Source: Anagrus nilaparvatae
Lineage: Eukaryota; Arthropoda; Insecta; Hymenoptera; Mymaridae
DNA length: 64,000 nt
Assembly: GCA_022575985.1 (NCBI GenBank)
Contig: JAKSXM010000238.1
Coordinates: forward strand, 14,960,001-15,024,000
Reading direction: 5' to 3'
Part shown: positions 1 to 10,319 of the stretch, piece after piece
Layout: each line of letters opens with the position of its first letter
How positions within the stretch are numbered: position 1 is the stretch's first letter
Position numbers and translations under genes: made by a program
Notes under the pieces: generated by a model
Database searches by the model: none
What the model saw: only the letters and a program-made list of their open reading frames with translations
What the model was told of the DNA's origin: nothing

Positions 1-56
1 GTATATTAAAAAATGTTTAATGATTTAAAAATTTGATAAAATAATAATTATTTTAG

Positions 57-281
57 CTGCTGACATTGAACAATTAAGTCGCTTTGCTTCTGGAGGATAT
101 TGTGACGACTCAACTATTGTTTACTTACAACATCCTTGTGTGATTTTAACAGCCCTTGAAGTTTTAGGGTACAAAGTTGTGGCATCGTCAAGTACAAGTG
201 TCAAGCAAGATTATAATGAATATATGTGGACTATGAGAAAAGATTTTTCAGAACCGGAGCCTGAACCTGTTATTAAAACTG
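57..281 (+). CDS. GCHFR/GFRP-like protein, copy 1 (internal to 3' exon, 5' end outside window)
   Basis: The exon lies between an acceptor (TTTTAG ending at 56) and a strong donor (GTGAGTAAGT from 282), both phase 1, and is open for 75 codons. The translation includes the stretch ILTALEVLGYKVVAS followed by YMWTMRKD, which aligns with LDKLERRGFRVLSMTG and LVWCLHKE of the GTP cyclohydrolase feedback regulator family and with copy 2 at 6448. In the known family the protein forms a pentamer that docks on GTP cyclohydrolase I and transmits phenylalanine or BH4 feedback; that role is inferred here. An acidic proline-glutamate tail (EPEPEP) follows the domain. Splicing to 6397 would add E-L-K-D-N-E-V and a stop at 6417-6419. 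Reading through the donor would instead stop at 287-289 after Thr-Gly-Glu. The start codon is not in the window. Confidence 0.65.
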
Positions 282-1030
282 GTGAGTAAGTATAGAATGA
301 CTTAAAAATTAATTTTTCTAATGAGTATATGGAAAAATTAATTAAAATTGTTCCATAAATATTAAAAGTCTCTTTTTTTTAAAACTTGTAACTTTTTATT
401 TTGAAAACAAATATTTATTTATCATTGATCAATACTGGGCTGTTATATGCAAAAAAACTAAGAGTTTAAAACAAGTTTCAAGTCCATAGCTAATAAACTA
501 AGTCCATGAGTAATTTTTGTCCATTTTGCCACACTAGGCGCAGAGGGATTGTAGTTACATTTGGTATAATTTATATTTCTGACATCAGTTTTAGAATGTT
601 TTTTTCTACTATAGCGGTAAATAATGAAGGCCTCTTAAAATTGGAATTTAGTAATTATTGCCCTATAGTAGATAAATGTCTACAATGCTTCTGAGAATGA
701 TTATAATCTTCTGAGCTGAGAATAGTCTATAATTTGTCGCATTTGCCAAAATAAACATTTCTAAAACCCTTTTAATAATGTACTATTATTTTAGGACAAA
801 CATTTAATAAATTTATTTAATCCTTCTCAGGGGGTGAAAATGGGTGAAAACTATCATTAATTTTTAAAAAAATCAAAAAACGAAAAGAAATTATTTTTTG
901 AACTTTTCCTCTTACAATTAATAGAATTATAAATTTAGAAACACTAAAATTTTTACCCCTCCCTGGGGAGATAACATTTTTTAGTTTTTATTCTTAAATC
1001 GAGTATGATATATTTGAGGACATTGAATAT

Positions 1031-1123
1031 TAAATATCTATTTGTTCAACAAAGGGAAAAAAATAGGAATTGGCGAAAGTCAAATCCTATTTTTATCCCT
1101 TGTTGAACAAATAGATATATTTA
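1031..1123. repeat. Short hairpin with arms of about 38 bp
   Basis: TATCTATTTGTTCAACAA at about 1036 is mirrored by TTGTTGAACAAATAGATA ending near 1119. The arms are almost perfectly complementary and the loop is short (about 17 bases). It is probably the core of a small MITE; I could not define the outer termini. Confidence 0.6.
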
Positions 1124-2629
1124 ACTCCTCTGCGCGTCCGGCAAACACGCGTTTTCTCAGCACTAAGACAGAAAAGTAGTATACGAGTCACCGTCAGAAA
1201 AAAGAACTGCTGGAATAGCTATGATAAAGCTAGCGAAGCTCATGGACAGTTTAATCATACCCAGGCTTGTCTGAGACGAAGAAATCAATTTCAAAAAGTT
1301 TCTTTAAAAAGAGGTCTGATAGAAAATTTCCTTTTAAGAATCATGAATCAGAAGAAATTTCATTAACGGACATATTTATTATTGAGAATGTTAGAACTAG
1401 TAAGTTTTTGATTTTAATATTTTAATATTCTGCCAAGTATTCTGCGCATATAGGTGAAAATGTGCTATTTATGTCAATGCATTTAGTAAAAATTTCATGA
1501 AAAGTTGTAGATTAACTAAAAAACGATTTAATTTTTTGCAGCAAAAATTATTGCTGATTCTTGATATAATGAGTTGAATGAATCAAAACACAGTTTTGTG
1601 AATAAACTAGCATTTATTACTTAAGAAACATAATAATTATGTATATATCGCTATCTGCAATGACTGCATTTGGAAGTTCGCAATTTGGTAGCAAAAATTA
1701 TTAACTCCCGAAATCTTCCCCGTTAGATTTATGCAATATTTACTTATTTTTGTACCATTATATCTCAAAATTATGTCCGACTATTGACTATGAAACTGTA
1801 TTACCTTTATTCGGAGTTTCACTGAGGAGAATTATATGAAAAATAAAAAAATACGTATTTAATATTTTAATGCCACCTACAAAACCAATCAAATAGAATT
1901 ACAATATTTTTTTGCCCTCTTTGGCGTATAACTCATGCGTAAAATTTGTCACGGAATTTTCGGCACTCTTTGTACACCAATTGGTAGGCAACAAATATCG
2001 CAAGCACTATGTGCGAAAAACTTGAGACTCTAATTTTAACACATATCACTCGGGCCCGGCTCCGCCGAGTTCTCGTGTTAGTGCTCTCACTAGCGCTAAA
2101 ATTTTACGCCCTTGATAGTTAATATTTAAATAATTCCATGCAAAAACTATCAATAAAATCCTTACATGCTCGGCATGTTCAATTACTATTCGATATAATC
2201 AATTAAAACATATATTTTCACTAATTACTACACTTATTGACGCATAACGAATAATTTGATATTAATTTGTGTTAAAATAATAAATATTTTGATACGTAGC
2301 AAAAAAATTACTAAGAATTTCTAGAATGCTCATTTCTGAAGCGAGCAAAAATTTGATATTCAAGAAAAGTTCTAATCATGAGCTAGTATTATAAATATTA
2401 AATATATTTAAGTGTGTGTTGGAAATTTCAGAAAACATTTTTATTTTTGAACTTTTTTTTTAATCATTTGGATATTTGCACTTGAACTTGTTTTTTTATG
2501 ATTTATCTGCAAAATAATTAAGATTAAAAATTTAAAGATGAATACTATAACAATAATATAAAATAAAATTAACTACGTGATAATAATAATTAAATAAATC
2601 ATATGAAAATTTTTGATTTCGAGTCTTAA

Positions 2630-2860
2630 TAGTATATTTTTACCCATGGCCACAAAAGTAAAGAATGGCCTAAATCGCACGTAAATTACCGTCCGAGGCA
2701 AAGCCGAGGATGGTAAACTGCGATTTGGGGCATCCTTTTTTTGTGGACAAGGACAAAACATAATTTTTCTTGCTCAGTGTCGAGAAAATGCGTTTTTTCG
2801 AATAGCGCAGCGGCCAGAAAACACGCACTTTCTGGACACTAACAAGAAAAATTTATAACC
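2630..2860 (+). repeat. Dispersed repeat, copy 1 (inverted relative to 58979-59170)
   Basis: The segment running from GTATATTTTTACCCATGGCC through GAATAGCGCAGCGGCCAG to ACTAACAAGAAAAAT is nearly identical to the reverse complement of 58979-59170. Copy 1 carries about 30 extra bases (around 2705-2735) with a second version of a GATTTGGG motif. The family is unknown to me. Confidence 0.8.
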
Positions 2861-3170
2861 GGTTTGTGTAAATACACAACCAACGAGCATGGAACATGTT
2901 TACTCATAACAGTAATAAATCTAAAAACCGGAATTACAATAAATCCTGAAATATATACTATCCTAAGTCCATAAACTTAAAGTATTTTAAGTTGTTATTG
3001 TTATCAGGGCCTGATCAGGCCCTGACTCCCTGTTTGAAATTATTCTAAGTCCCTAAATCCAAAATATTCCATTTCACCTCCCCCCTAAAAACGTAAATTT
3101 TTCGCCCCCCCCCCTGCCGAGCCAAACTTTTTCAAATACCCCATCCAATGAACATGTTCCATGTTAAAAA
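2857..3170. mobile_element. ACATGTTCC-family element (short copy)
   Basis: The left end, CACAACCAACGAGCATGG followed by AACATGTT, matches the ends of the long copy at 16560-18650. The 3' part (about 3045-3165: CATTTCACCTCCCCC and AAATACCCCATCCAATGAA) is the reverse complement of 18310-18390. It is a non-coding MITE-like repeat ending in AACATGTTCCATGTT. Confidence 0.7.
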
Positions 3171-3745
3171 ACTTATGGACCTATACTCAGTATTAAATCT
3201 CATTAAATTCTTCAAAAATTTTTTTTACTTCCTAATTGTTTTATTTTTTAATTTAAAGTCCCAAGTTGAAAATCTAAATTTTTTTTTTTGCCATTGATAC
3301 CGACAGTTTATAATTTTATTTTTAAACTAGTTCAAAGTAATATTTCAACAACATGTCAGTATCATGTTGAACGACTTGGATTAAGAAGACAATCTGGAAA
3401 GCCAAGCATTAGTCAAAATTACTCAATTGAACTAGAAAGGAAAAAACTCGAGCTATAAAGAATGTGTTGGGAATTTGAATAAAAAATCGAGCGACAATTC
3501 TGGACGTTTTATGCAAATTAAAGAACATGGCGTATTCGAAAATCATTTTTAGTAACCAAATTTATGTTGGAACAAATGCTCTAGACTTTTTTTCTGGGGA
3601 TAAAAGGGGGGGAGGTGAAAAAAAACTGTTCGTAAATGACAGCGAGATTTTGGATGATTTGAATAAACTAGGGGTCGCGAGCAGCATAATTGCTTCGATT
3701 TCGTTATAAAAATATTAAGAGTATAAACAATGGAGAATTATTATT

Positions 3746-4170
3746 AGGGGGCGTTCATAAATTACGTAAGACAAATTAGGGAGCGGGGGGGTCAATCAAT
3801 TTCTTACGATTTCTTACGATGAGGGAAGGCATGGGTATTTTTGAATCTTACATAAAGAATCAGTATAAACAAATTTTTTTTATTGTTCATAAAAATATTT
3901 TTATCAAAAAATATTTCTCATGTTTCAAATTTTTTTTATAGTGATTCATTAAATAAGATGTATATTAATTATTATTATGACTATAATCTGTAAAAATTAT
4001 TTTTAAATATAAAATTTATAATGTAATCTTGGAAGGGAGAAGGATATTTGAATTTCTAAATCTAAGTCTCAGGGGGGGGGAGGAACAAATCTTACGATGT
4101 CTTACAGTGGGGTACGAGGGGGTAAAAAAATCTTTAAAAATGTCTTACGTAATTTATGAACGGCCCCTTA
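3746..4170. mobile_element. MITE with GGGGCGTTCATAAATTACGT ends
   Basis: The left end GGGGCGTTCATAAATTACGT and the right end ACGTAATTTATGAACGGCCCC are inverted. CTTACGATTTCTTACGATG on the left is mirrored by AATCTTACGATGTCTTACAG inside the right half. It is non-coding, about 425 bp, and nested in the foldback at 3521-4845. Confidence 0.8.
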
Positions 4171-4179
4171 CAATCTATA

Positions 4180-4503
4180 GGTCTGTTCTTTTTTTCCCAA
4201 AAAAGTTAACCTGGAGCAAAACTGGGATAAAACTAAACAGAACGCGCGTTCTTTTTTATGGCGGTAATTCAAAAAGCAAAACGTTTTTTTGGGATAAAAT
4301 TCTTTTACTAAAAATTAAATGTCAAAACATGTTTAATATAGCTTTTTATCGTTTAGCAGTAAATAATCTATTATTTAAAATAAAAAAAATTAATAAAAAT
4401 TTAAATAAAATACAATCTAACCTAAAAAATGTTTGAAATGAGCGCGCAATTTTTTTCTCTGTTTAACTCCAGTTTTACTTTTTCGGGAAAAAAGAACAGA
4501 CCT
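4180..4503. mobile_element. TAGGTYTGTTCTTTTT-family MITE, copy 1
   Basis: The left terminus AGGTCTGTTCTTTTTTTCCC and the right terminus GGGAAAAAAGAACAGACCT are inverted repeats. The subterminal GTTAACCTGGAGCAAAACTG is mirrored by TTTAACTCCAGTTTTACT. A relative with the same terminal motif lies at 17482-17792. No coding potential. Confidence 0.8.
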
Positions 4504-5584
4504 TATTATTATTTTTCTTTTGACAATGCTCTTTTTACAAAAAAATTTTTTTTTTTGACATTCGCATAAATGCACTCACAATATGGATTGAAATTCAATT
4601 GTCATTGTCAAAAGAAAAATAATAATTCTTCATCGTTTATACTCTTAATATTTTTATAACGAAATCGAAGTAATTACGCTGCTCGTGACCCCTAGTTTGA
4701 TCAAATCCTCCAAAATCTCGCTGTCTTTTACGAACAGTTTTTTTTCACCTCCCCCCATTTTATCCACAGAAAAAAAATCTAGAGAATTTGTTCCAACATA
4801 AATTTGTTACTATAAAAATCATTTTCGAAATCTTGAATCTGATAATCCATTTTTGAAAATAAAACATCATTGTTTTTTTTCTTTTCGGACATAGCACTTA
4901 ATTATTTTCTACACGTAAAAAAAAAGTTTTTATCGAATTCACTTTGCTGAAATACGATTATCAATTCAAATATTTGGATGAAAAGATTAAACGCTGCATT
5001 GTAAAATAAATTATTAGATGAGCCAATACTCTTTGATTCAAGAGAAATTAAAATCACGTAAAATACAAAGGTACGGGGAAGCAGATATCCCATTCTATTC
5101 GGGAAAGAATCTTCCCCTAAATTAGTATAAAATGGGCGTATTCGAAGATGATTTTTAGCAACAAATTTATGTTGGAACGAATTCTCATGGAGTCAAAATT
5201 TTTCATAAGTTTTTTTAAACAGACATTAACTTTAAAAAAAATAAATTATTGATAAAATTTATTTTAAATCAACAAATAATTTTTTGGCATATTTCAACAA
5301 AGTTATTTGTCAATACAGCATATAATTTATTTCCGTGTAGCAAGAGTCGTATAGCAAATTATTTTTTTTTTGTATCCCAAACCGCTTTCATGGACTTTAA
5401 CTGCCAAGGATTGCTTCAAGTTAACTTTATCTTATATACACCCATTAATGATGTATTTTTATTCATTTTAATCGGCTTCGCTAAAGTTAACTTACACCAG
5501 TTCAAGCTAAGTTTATCAGGAGAGCGGACTTTAACGGTAACAAGAATAAAATATAATGTAATACTTTTATATATTCTTTGCTAA

Positions 5585-5640
5585 TATGCAATGGGGTCCT
5601 TGGTTCAAATCCCAGAAAGAGTCAAAATTTTTGTCAGTTT
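5585..5640 (+). repeat. Possible tRNA-derived SINE fragment (B-box only)
   Basis: GGTTCAAATCC at about 5602 resembles a polymerase III B box. It is followed by AGAGTCAAAATTTTTGTCAG, similar to what follows the better tRNA-like sequence at 33186. No A box is preserved. Confidence 0.35.
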
Positions 5641-5749
5641 TTATGATAGGTATTAAATATTTTTTTTACACAAAATATTTACTCTGTTTTAAGTAAACTA
5701 CTGACAAATGAACAAATACTTTGTTGGCATAGTTCAATAAGTTTTATTT

Positions 5750-6290
5750 GACAAACAAAAAATAATTTTTTTACGTGTATGAAAGTACGGTATACTTTCC
5801 AGTTTGAGAAATTCCGTTTTTACTCGATTTTTTGGATCTGATACCTAACTTTTTGAAAATTTTTGCATTATTTTTTTTTTTTTTTTGGACTTAGTACCCT
5901 AATTATTTTATTTGGAAGTACTAATTTTAAAAATATTGTTTTGATTTCTATGATGTGATAATTAATTTTCTGAAAGTTTCTTTCTCAAAATGTTTTGCAA
6001 CAAAAAATAAAAAAAAAGATTATTTTTTTTTATACCTAATTTTTCCTACGGGAGTTCTATAGTTTTAAGAAATTCATTATTTCTCTATTTCTCATAATTT
6101 TTATATTTAAATTTTTTCTGTCAAAAAATAAAAATAGTAATATTCTTTTTTTTTTTGGTGTAACTTTATTTCTCAGACATGATACATAAAATGGTAAAAA
6201 TTTCAACTCGTATGAATACTTGTCATTGCTTGAGGAACCATAGTGCCAATAATTTGGTAGCGTTTTTATGACCAAGTGATTAAAAATGTT
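5750..6290. repeat. Degenerate dispersed repeat (also about 15560-16350 and 50040-50230)
   Basis: Shared phrases include AAGAAATTCATTATTTCTC (6067 and about 15707), a TTACTTTTATTTCT-like stretch followed by ACTCGTATGAATA or ACTCATGTGAATA (about 6200 and 16287), and GATAATTAATTTTCTGAAA (5957) or GATAATTAATTTTTTGAAA (about 50070). The copies are old and AT-rich; boundaries are approximate. Confidence 0.45.
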
Positions 6291-6396
6291 ATTATAAAAA
6301 TTTGGAATTTAATTTATTGGTTACCTAATCAATCTACTTGTGAATAAATCATCCTAGTTCTAATTAATCTTTAAACTATACATTTTTTTATTCTAG

Positions 6397-6797
6397 AACT
6401 AAAAGACAACGAGGTCTGAGCTGACATTTGCCAATAAAAAAAAAGTCATGTCTGAGAAATTAGCAAATATTATTGGAAGCGAAAGCTATTACTACATAGC
6501 TGTAAAGGGTTCTCCTTTTGCTGTTGATTGTGCTGCATTTGGTTTAACCAACGATGAAAAAGTAGCTCTATCTAAACGGTTTCCCAATTCTGGAACTGAT
6601 GTTGTAAATGGCGTCATGATAAAAGGTATCCAGATTATAAGCTTATTGTTACAAAAATTTTAAATTAAAAAAATTTTTCTACACGCGTTTCAGGTTCTCC
6701 ACTCGATGTAATAAATGCACTGTCAGAACTGGGTTACAGAGTTATTTGCAGTACAGGTGAAGCTGAAATACTCTGGACGCTCCAAAGAGAAATTTAA
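6397..6797 (+). CDS. GCHFR/GFRP-like protein, copy 2 (complete: 6448-6625 joined to 6694-6797)
   Basis: Coding runs 6448-6625 joined to 6694-6797 (phase-1 intron, donor GTATCC, acceptor TTTCAG), giving about 93 residues. The C-terminal half, DVINALSELGYRVICSTGE then ILWTLQRE, is the family signature, and the length fits GFRP proteins (about 84 residues in mammals). Predicted role: a small cytosolic regulator that binds GTP cyclohydrolase I in the tetrahydrobiopterin pathway (family knowledge, not shown here). The exon opens at 6397 with a good acceptor. Its first 23 bases could finish copy 1 (stop 6417-6419), only 28 bases before the ATG at 6448. The ATG is the first in its frame after an AT-rich leader (CAATAAAAAAAAAGTC). 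The two units are divergent tandem paralogues. Confidence 0.75.
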
Positions 6798-7156
6798 CAG
6801 CAAAAAAAAGTACAAATTGGGACAAATTCATTATTTTTCACTAGCTTACTAGTTTTTAATATTAAGAAAACACATGGACCAAAATATATGCGCCAATACC
6901 TCCAGCATTGATTTTAATTTTACTAAAATTGTATAAAAAAAACTTACCAGTACATGCCATTTGGAGTATATATTTTTTTAAAAACTACTGTTTATTTATA
7001 AAAATTAATTTACTAGCATTTCTTATTAAAATTGTATTTTGAAAAAGATAATAAATATATTTATCAAGAACATCGTGGCTAAAATAATTTCACCTTTTCA
7101 TCAATAATTTTTCAAATAATGCTCTTTCTTTTATTTTGTTTCTTGCTGCATTTCAG

Positions 7157-7774
7157 ATAATCAAAATGGAAAACAGCAAACATTCGCACAATCAAGAGAA
7201 AATTTGTAATTGTGTTTCAAAAGTCTCAGTTTCCCAGACACTAGCAGAGCTTGATTTTGAACGAGGATTATGGCATGCTGGTAAGAGACAAAAATAATAC
7301 ATCAAGCTTAATTTTATACTAATTTTATACTTATTAATTGTATGCGCAGCTCAAACAAACGATTTGGTTAGGTTGATAATGTTGCTCAACAAGGGAATAC
7401 TTCCAGACACAAGAGACTCTTCGGGATATACGGCATTGCACTATGCAGCGCGCAACGGCCATTTGGATATTTGCAAAGAGCTTTTGAATCGAGGTGCTGA
7501 TGTAAATGCACTTACCCGTTGTGGAAAAACAACGGCTCTTCATAGGGCTGCTTCTCAAGGTCAAATTGCAATAGTCGAATTTTTATTAAAAGCTAATTCA
7601 GATGTGAATATCCAAGATTCAGATGGTTTTACAGCTCTGCATCGAGCAGTAATAGCAAAAAATGAAACAGTTTGCAAAATATTAATTCCAAAAAGTGACC
7701 TTACTTTGACTGATAAAAATGGATGCACTCCCAGTCAGTTGGCTGATAATAAACGCAAAAATTTGTTCATTTAA
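7157..7774 (+). CDS. Ankrd39: Ankyrin repeat domain protein 39 orthologue (7166-7280 joined to 7350-7774)
   Basis: Two coding exons encode 179 residues, close to the roughly 183 of vertebrate ANKRD39. The N-terminal block QTLAELDFERGLWHAAQTND matches the diagnostic ANKRD39 motif QTLEEMDFERGIWSAA. Ankyrin repeats follow at about residues 62-93 (GYTALHYAARNGHLDICKEL), 96-127 (TALHRAASQGQIAIVEFLL) and 131-160 (GFTALHRAV), with a partial last repeat (NGCTPSQLAD, 162-171). The joint is phase 1 (donor GTAAGA at 7281, acceptor GCGCAG ending at 7349). An acceptor-like TTTCAG ends at 7156, nine bases before the ATG, so an upstream 5' UTR exon may exist. Some vertebrate family members are linked to cilia; for this one the function is unknown. 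It carries no signal peptide or membrane segment. Confidence 0.88.
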
Positions 7775-7817
7775 TTTGTGATTTGTAGAAAAAAAAATGA
7801 ACACGTTCGCTCGGTAA

Positions 7818-8368
7818 ATCGAACATAACCCCTAAAACTAATTTGAGCAGTATATTTGCTCAAAAAATGATTTTAAAGAAATTTTATGAGAAGAGGCACC
7901 TCAATAATAAAAAAAAGAATTAATTTGCAAAATTACAAGCTACAAAATGCTATATTTTCCAAGAAAGTCACTTTTTTCGTAAATTTATGAAAAAAGCAAC
8001 TTTTTCGAAAAATAAACCATTTTGCAGCTTGAGATTTTGTAAGTTAATTCATTTTTTTATTATTGAGGTGTCTCTTCTCTTAAAATTTCGTTAAAACCAT
8101 TTTTTGAGCAAATATACTGCACAAATTAGTTTTAGAGGTTATGTTCGAAAATTACAAGCTACAAAATGCTATATTTTCCAAGAAAGTCACTTTTTTCGTA
8201 AATTTATGAAAAAAGCAACTTTTTCGAAAAATAAACCATTTTGTAGGTTGAGATTTTGTAAGTTAATTCATTTTTTTATTATTGAGGTGTCTCTTCTCTT
8301 AAAATTTCGTTAAAACCATTTTTTGAGCAAATATACTGCACAAATTAGTTTTAGAGGTTATGTTCGAT
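7818..8368. mobile_element. Inverted-repeat element with internal 219 bp tandem duplication
   Basis: The left end (7818-7930, TCGAACATAACCCCTAAAAC) is the reverse complement of both 8040-8147 and 8259-8368. The segment starting AAAATTACAAGCTACAAAAT is present at 7929 and again at 8148 with very few differences, so the right arm was tandemly duplicated. The open frame at 8104-8313 is a by-product of the repeat. Confidence 0.85.
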
Positions 8369-8399
8369 TTAAACGAGTATACAACTATGGGAATCTAAC

Positions 8400-9165
8400 T
8401 GGAGAAGTAAACATGAAAAATAGGGATGGGTAAGAATGTCAATAAAAAGAGAAAAATTAAAGTCTGTATTTTATTTTAAGATTTAAAATTCAGTTTTCAA
8501 AAAACATATTTTTAAAGGTGCCAAGGAAGTATCTTAAATTTTTTTCAATCCAACGTTTAAAAAATGTCTGTTTTTTTCTCCCAAATTTTCTGGTTTCTCC
8601 ATATGGAATTTTTTTTTCACTATGTATGTAAAGAAGAAAAATTATTTTTCGTCGATTTTAGACAAAAAATGTAACATAAATCCCGATCAAATAGGTTCCA
8701 GAAATATGCTTTGATTGAGCCTCAACTAAAGGCTTGCCACTGTTGCTTAATTTTTTTTTCTCTCAATTTATACCCCGAATATTGGGATTTCATATCATGT
8801 CCTTACCTGTTTGTACAAGTATTTTGTCATGTACCATTTTCGTGTTCATGTTTTTTCTGTAACCTATGGTCCAGGAGGTTCACGAACCCATTTCAAAAAC
8901 TATTCCAGAATATACAAAGATATATTACTTTATCTTTATTTAATATTAAGCAGTTATGGAAATAATTTCAAGAATTTAATCCATTTAGAATTTGAACTAG
9001 GTAGGTGAGTAATAATCGAAGATCAGAATATAATCAGATATAATTATGCAAATTCTTCCCATTCTTTATATTATAAAGATTTAACTGCGCTTCGCGCACA
9101 GATTTATGATATGAGTTATTATAATTTATGAAAACAAACAATTTAAGATTATTCAGAATTAGAAT
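8400..9165. other. Intergenic stretch with no recognised gene
   Basis: AT-rich sequence with two overlapping short open frames (8711-8965 and 8811-9008). Neither has recognisable domains, splice signals or codon bias. I see nothing else. Confidence 0.4.
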
Positions 9166-9167
9166 TT

Positions 9168-9420
9168 AGGGGCAGTGCAAGTTAAAATACGACTTTTTTG
9201 AAAAAACCTAATTTTCAGAAAATGTTAGCAAAAAATGGAAAATCCAAGAAGAGGGAAATATTGCCAAGACTTTGGAGGATTCAAAACTGTAGGTTTGGGT
9301 CTTTTTATAGTATGTTTGCTCGGAGAATTTTTTCTTTGAAAATTTATCTTTAAATTTTGTTAACATTTTCTAAAAATTAGGTTTTTTCAAAAAAGTCGGA
9401 TTTTAACCTGCACTGCCCCT
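9168..9420. mobile_element. 253 bp hairpin MITE with AGGGGCAGTGCA ends
   Basis: The left arm AGGGGCAGTGCAAGTTAAAA continues through ACTTTTTTGAAAAAACCTAA. It is mirrored on the right by TTAGGTTTTTTCAAAAAAGT and TTTTAACCTGCACTGCCCCT ending at 9420. The arms are about 55 bp and nearly perfect. Confidence 0.9.
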
Positions 9421-9540
9421 TTAGGATAAATTTCAAAAATTTTAATTAATAAACTATAACCAAGTTTAGACTTACATTTAAGGCCACTGTCTCTTTATTG
9501 GGATTTTTTTTTTCATTTTTTTTAAATTCATTATCTTATG

Positions 9541-10315
9541 TTAAGGTCTTACGTACATCAGGATTTTTACCTAGAGACCCTAGATAAACCAGAGACAGCC
9601 AGACAGGGGGACTGTTTTTGATTGGTCAATAAAATGCATGTATTTTAAATGGGGAAAGTGGCCATCTTACCTAGCACCTTTCTGTGATTGGTTGACAAAA
9701 CGGAACCACGTGCGAGTCTGTCTGTCTCTGGTAATCTAAGAGAATTTACCTATCGGCATCTTTGTCTTACACATGTATAAAAGTACGGATTGCAACTTCA
9801 AATAAATAAAAAAGTTTTTTCAATAATACTTAATTATTAGTATTAAAAGCTTAAAAATAAATATTAACTTAATTTTGGCATTTAATAAATTATTTATTAT
9901 TTAAATAATATTATTTAATTATTTATAAAGAAAATAAATAAATAAAAAAATATAATAAATGACTCTACCTCAATAGCAGAACAAACGTTGATATTTTATA
10001 CATTTTTTTAAGTAAAAACATAAAAATTGACGGTCGATTGTAAATTTTAAGGTCTCTTTTTATTTATTAGGACTTTATTTATCAACTAATAAAAAAAAAT
10101 ATCTAAGTTTTGCATTTTAAATGCTTTTTTTTTCATTTTTTAACATTCCCCATAAGAGCCCGTGTTAATTTATTTTTTATTTATTTATTTTCTCAAAAAC
10201 TGTTCGGTCAATTATAAAAAAAAAAATACGTGTAAAATTAAATTATATTTACTTTACTTTCTCCAAGTTTTAGCTTTTTTTTTGCATTTTACCTCTGACG
10301 TACGTAAGACCTTAA
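9541..10315. mobile_element. TTAA-flanked (piggyBac-like) non-autonomous element
   Basis: TTAA at 9541-9544 is followed by GGTCTTACGTACATCAGG. The right end CTCTGACGTACGTAAGACC is followed by TTAA at 10312-10315. The roughly 20 bp inverted termini flanked by TTAA are what piggyBac-superfamily elements leave. The interior is AT-rich and non-coding, with an extra internal inverted repeat (AGAGACAGCCAGACAG near 9591 and CTGTCTGTCTCT near 9728). Confidence 0.75.
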
Positions 10316-10319
10316 AACA

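Larger units (their letters stand above)
3521..4845. mobile_element. Foldback element with about 215 bp arms and two nested MITEs
   Basis: The left arm (about 3530-3738) is the reverse complement, with scattered differences, of the right arm (about 4613-4835). Shared landmarks are TTTATGTTGGAACAAAT and AGAGTATAAAC. Between the arms sit two further inverted-repeat elements (3746-4170 and 4180-4503). A partial third copy of the arm lies at about 5134-5195. Open frames over the arms (for example 3527-3709) look incidental. Confidence 0.8.
282..6396 (+). other. 6.1 kb intron or spacer between the two GCHFR-like units, filled with repeats
   Basis: It is bounded by GTGAGTAAGT at 282 and TTTTTTATTCTAG ending at 6396. 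I find no convincing coding exon inside. It holds a perfect-looking hairpin (1031-1123), a dispersed repeat also found at 58979-59170, a copy of the ACATGTTCC family, a nested foldback at 3521-4845, and AT-rich degenerate sequence. If 57-281 and 6397 are not on one transcript, this is an intergenic region instead. Confidence 0.5.

Noticed and set aside
1186..1400. Exon-like open stretch (CWNSYDKASEAHGQFNHT and KVSLKRGLIENF) ending near a GTAAG-like site
   Set aside because: Needs a frameshift to stay open, no family recognised and no clear acceptor; could be a decayed transposon or chance.
4029..4436. 135-codon open frame
   Set aside because: It runs across two MITEs (3746-4170 and 4180-4503) and is a product of their sequence.
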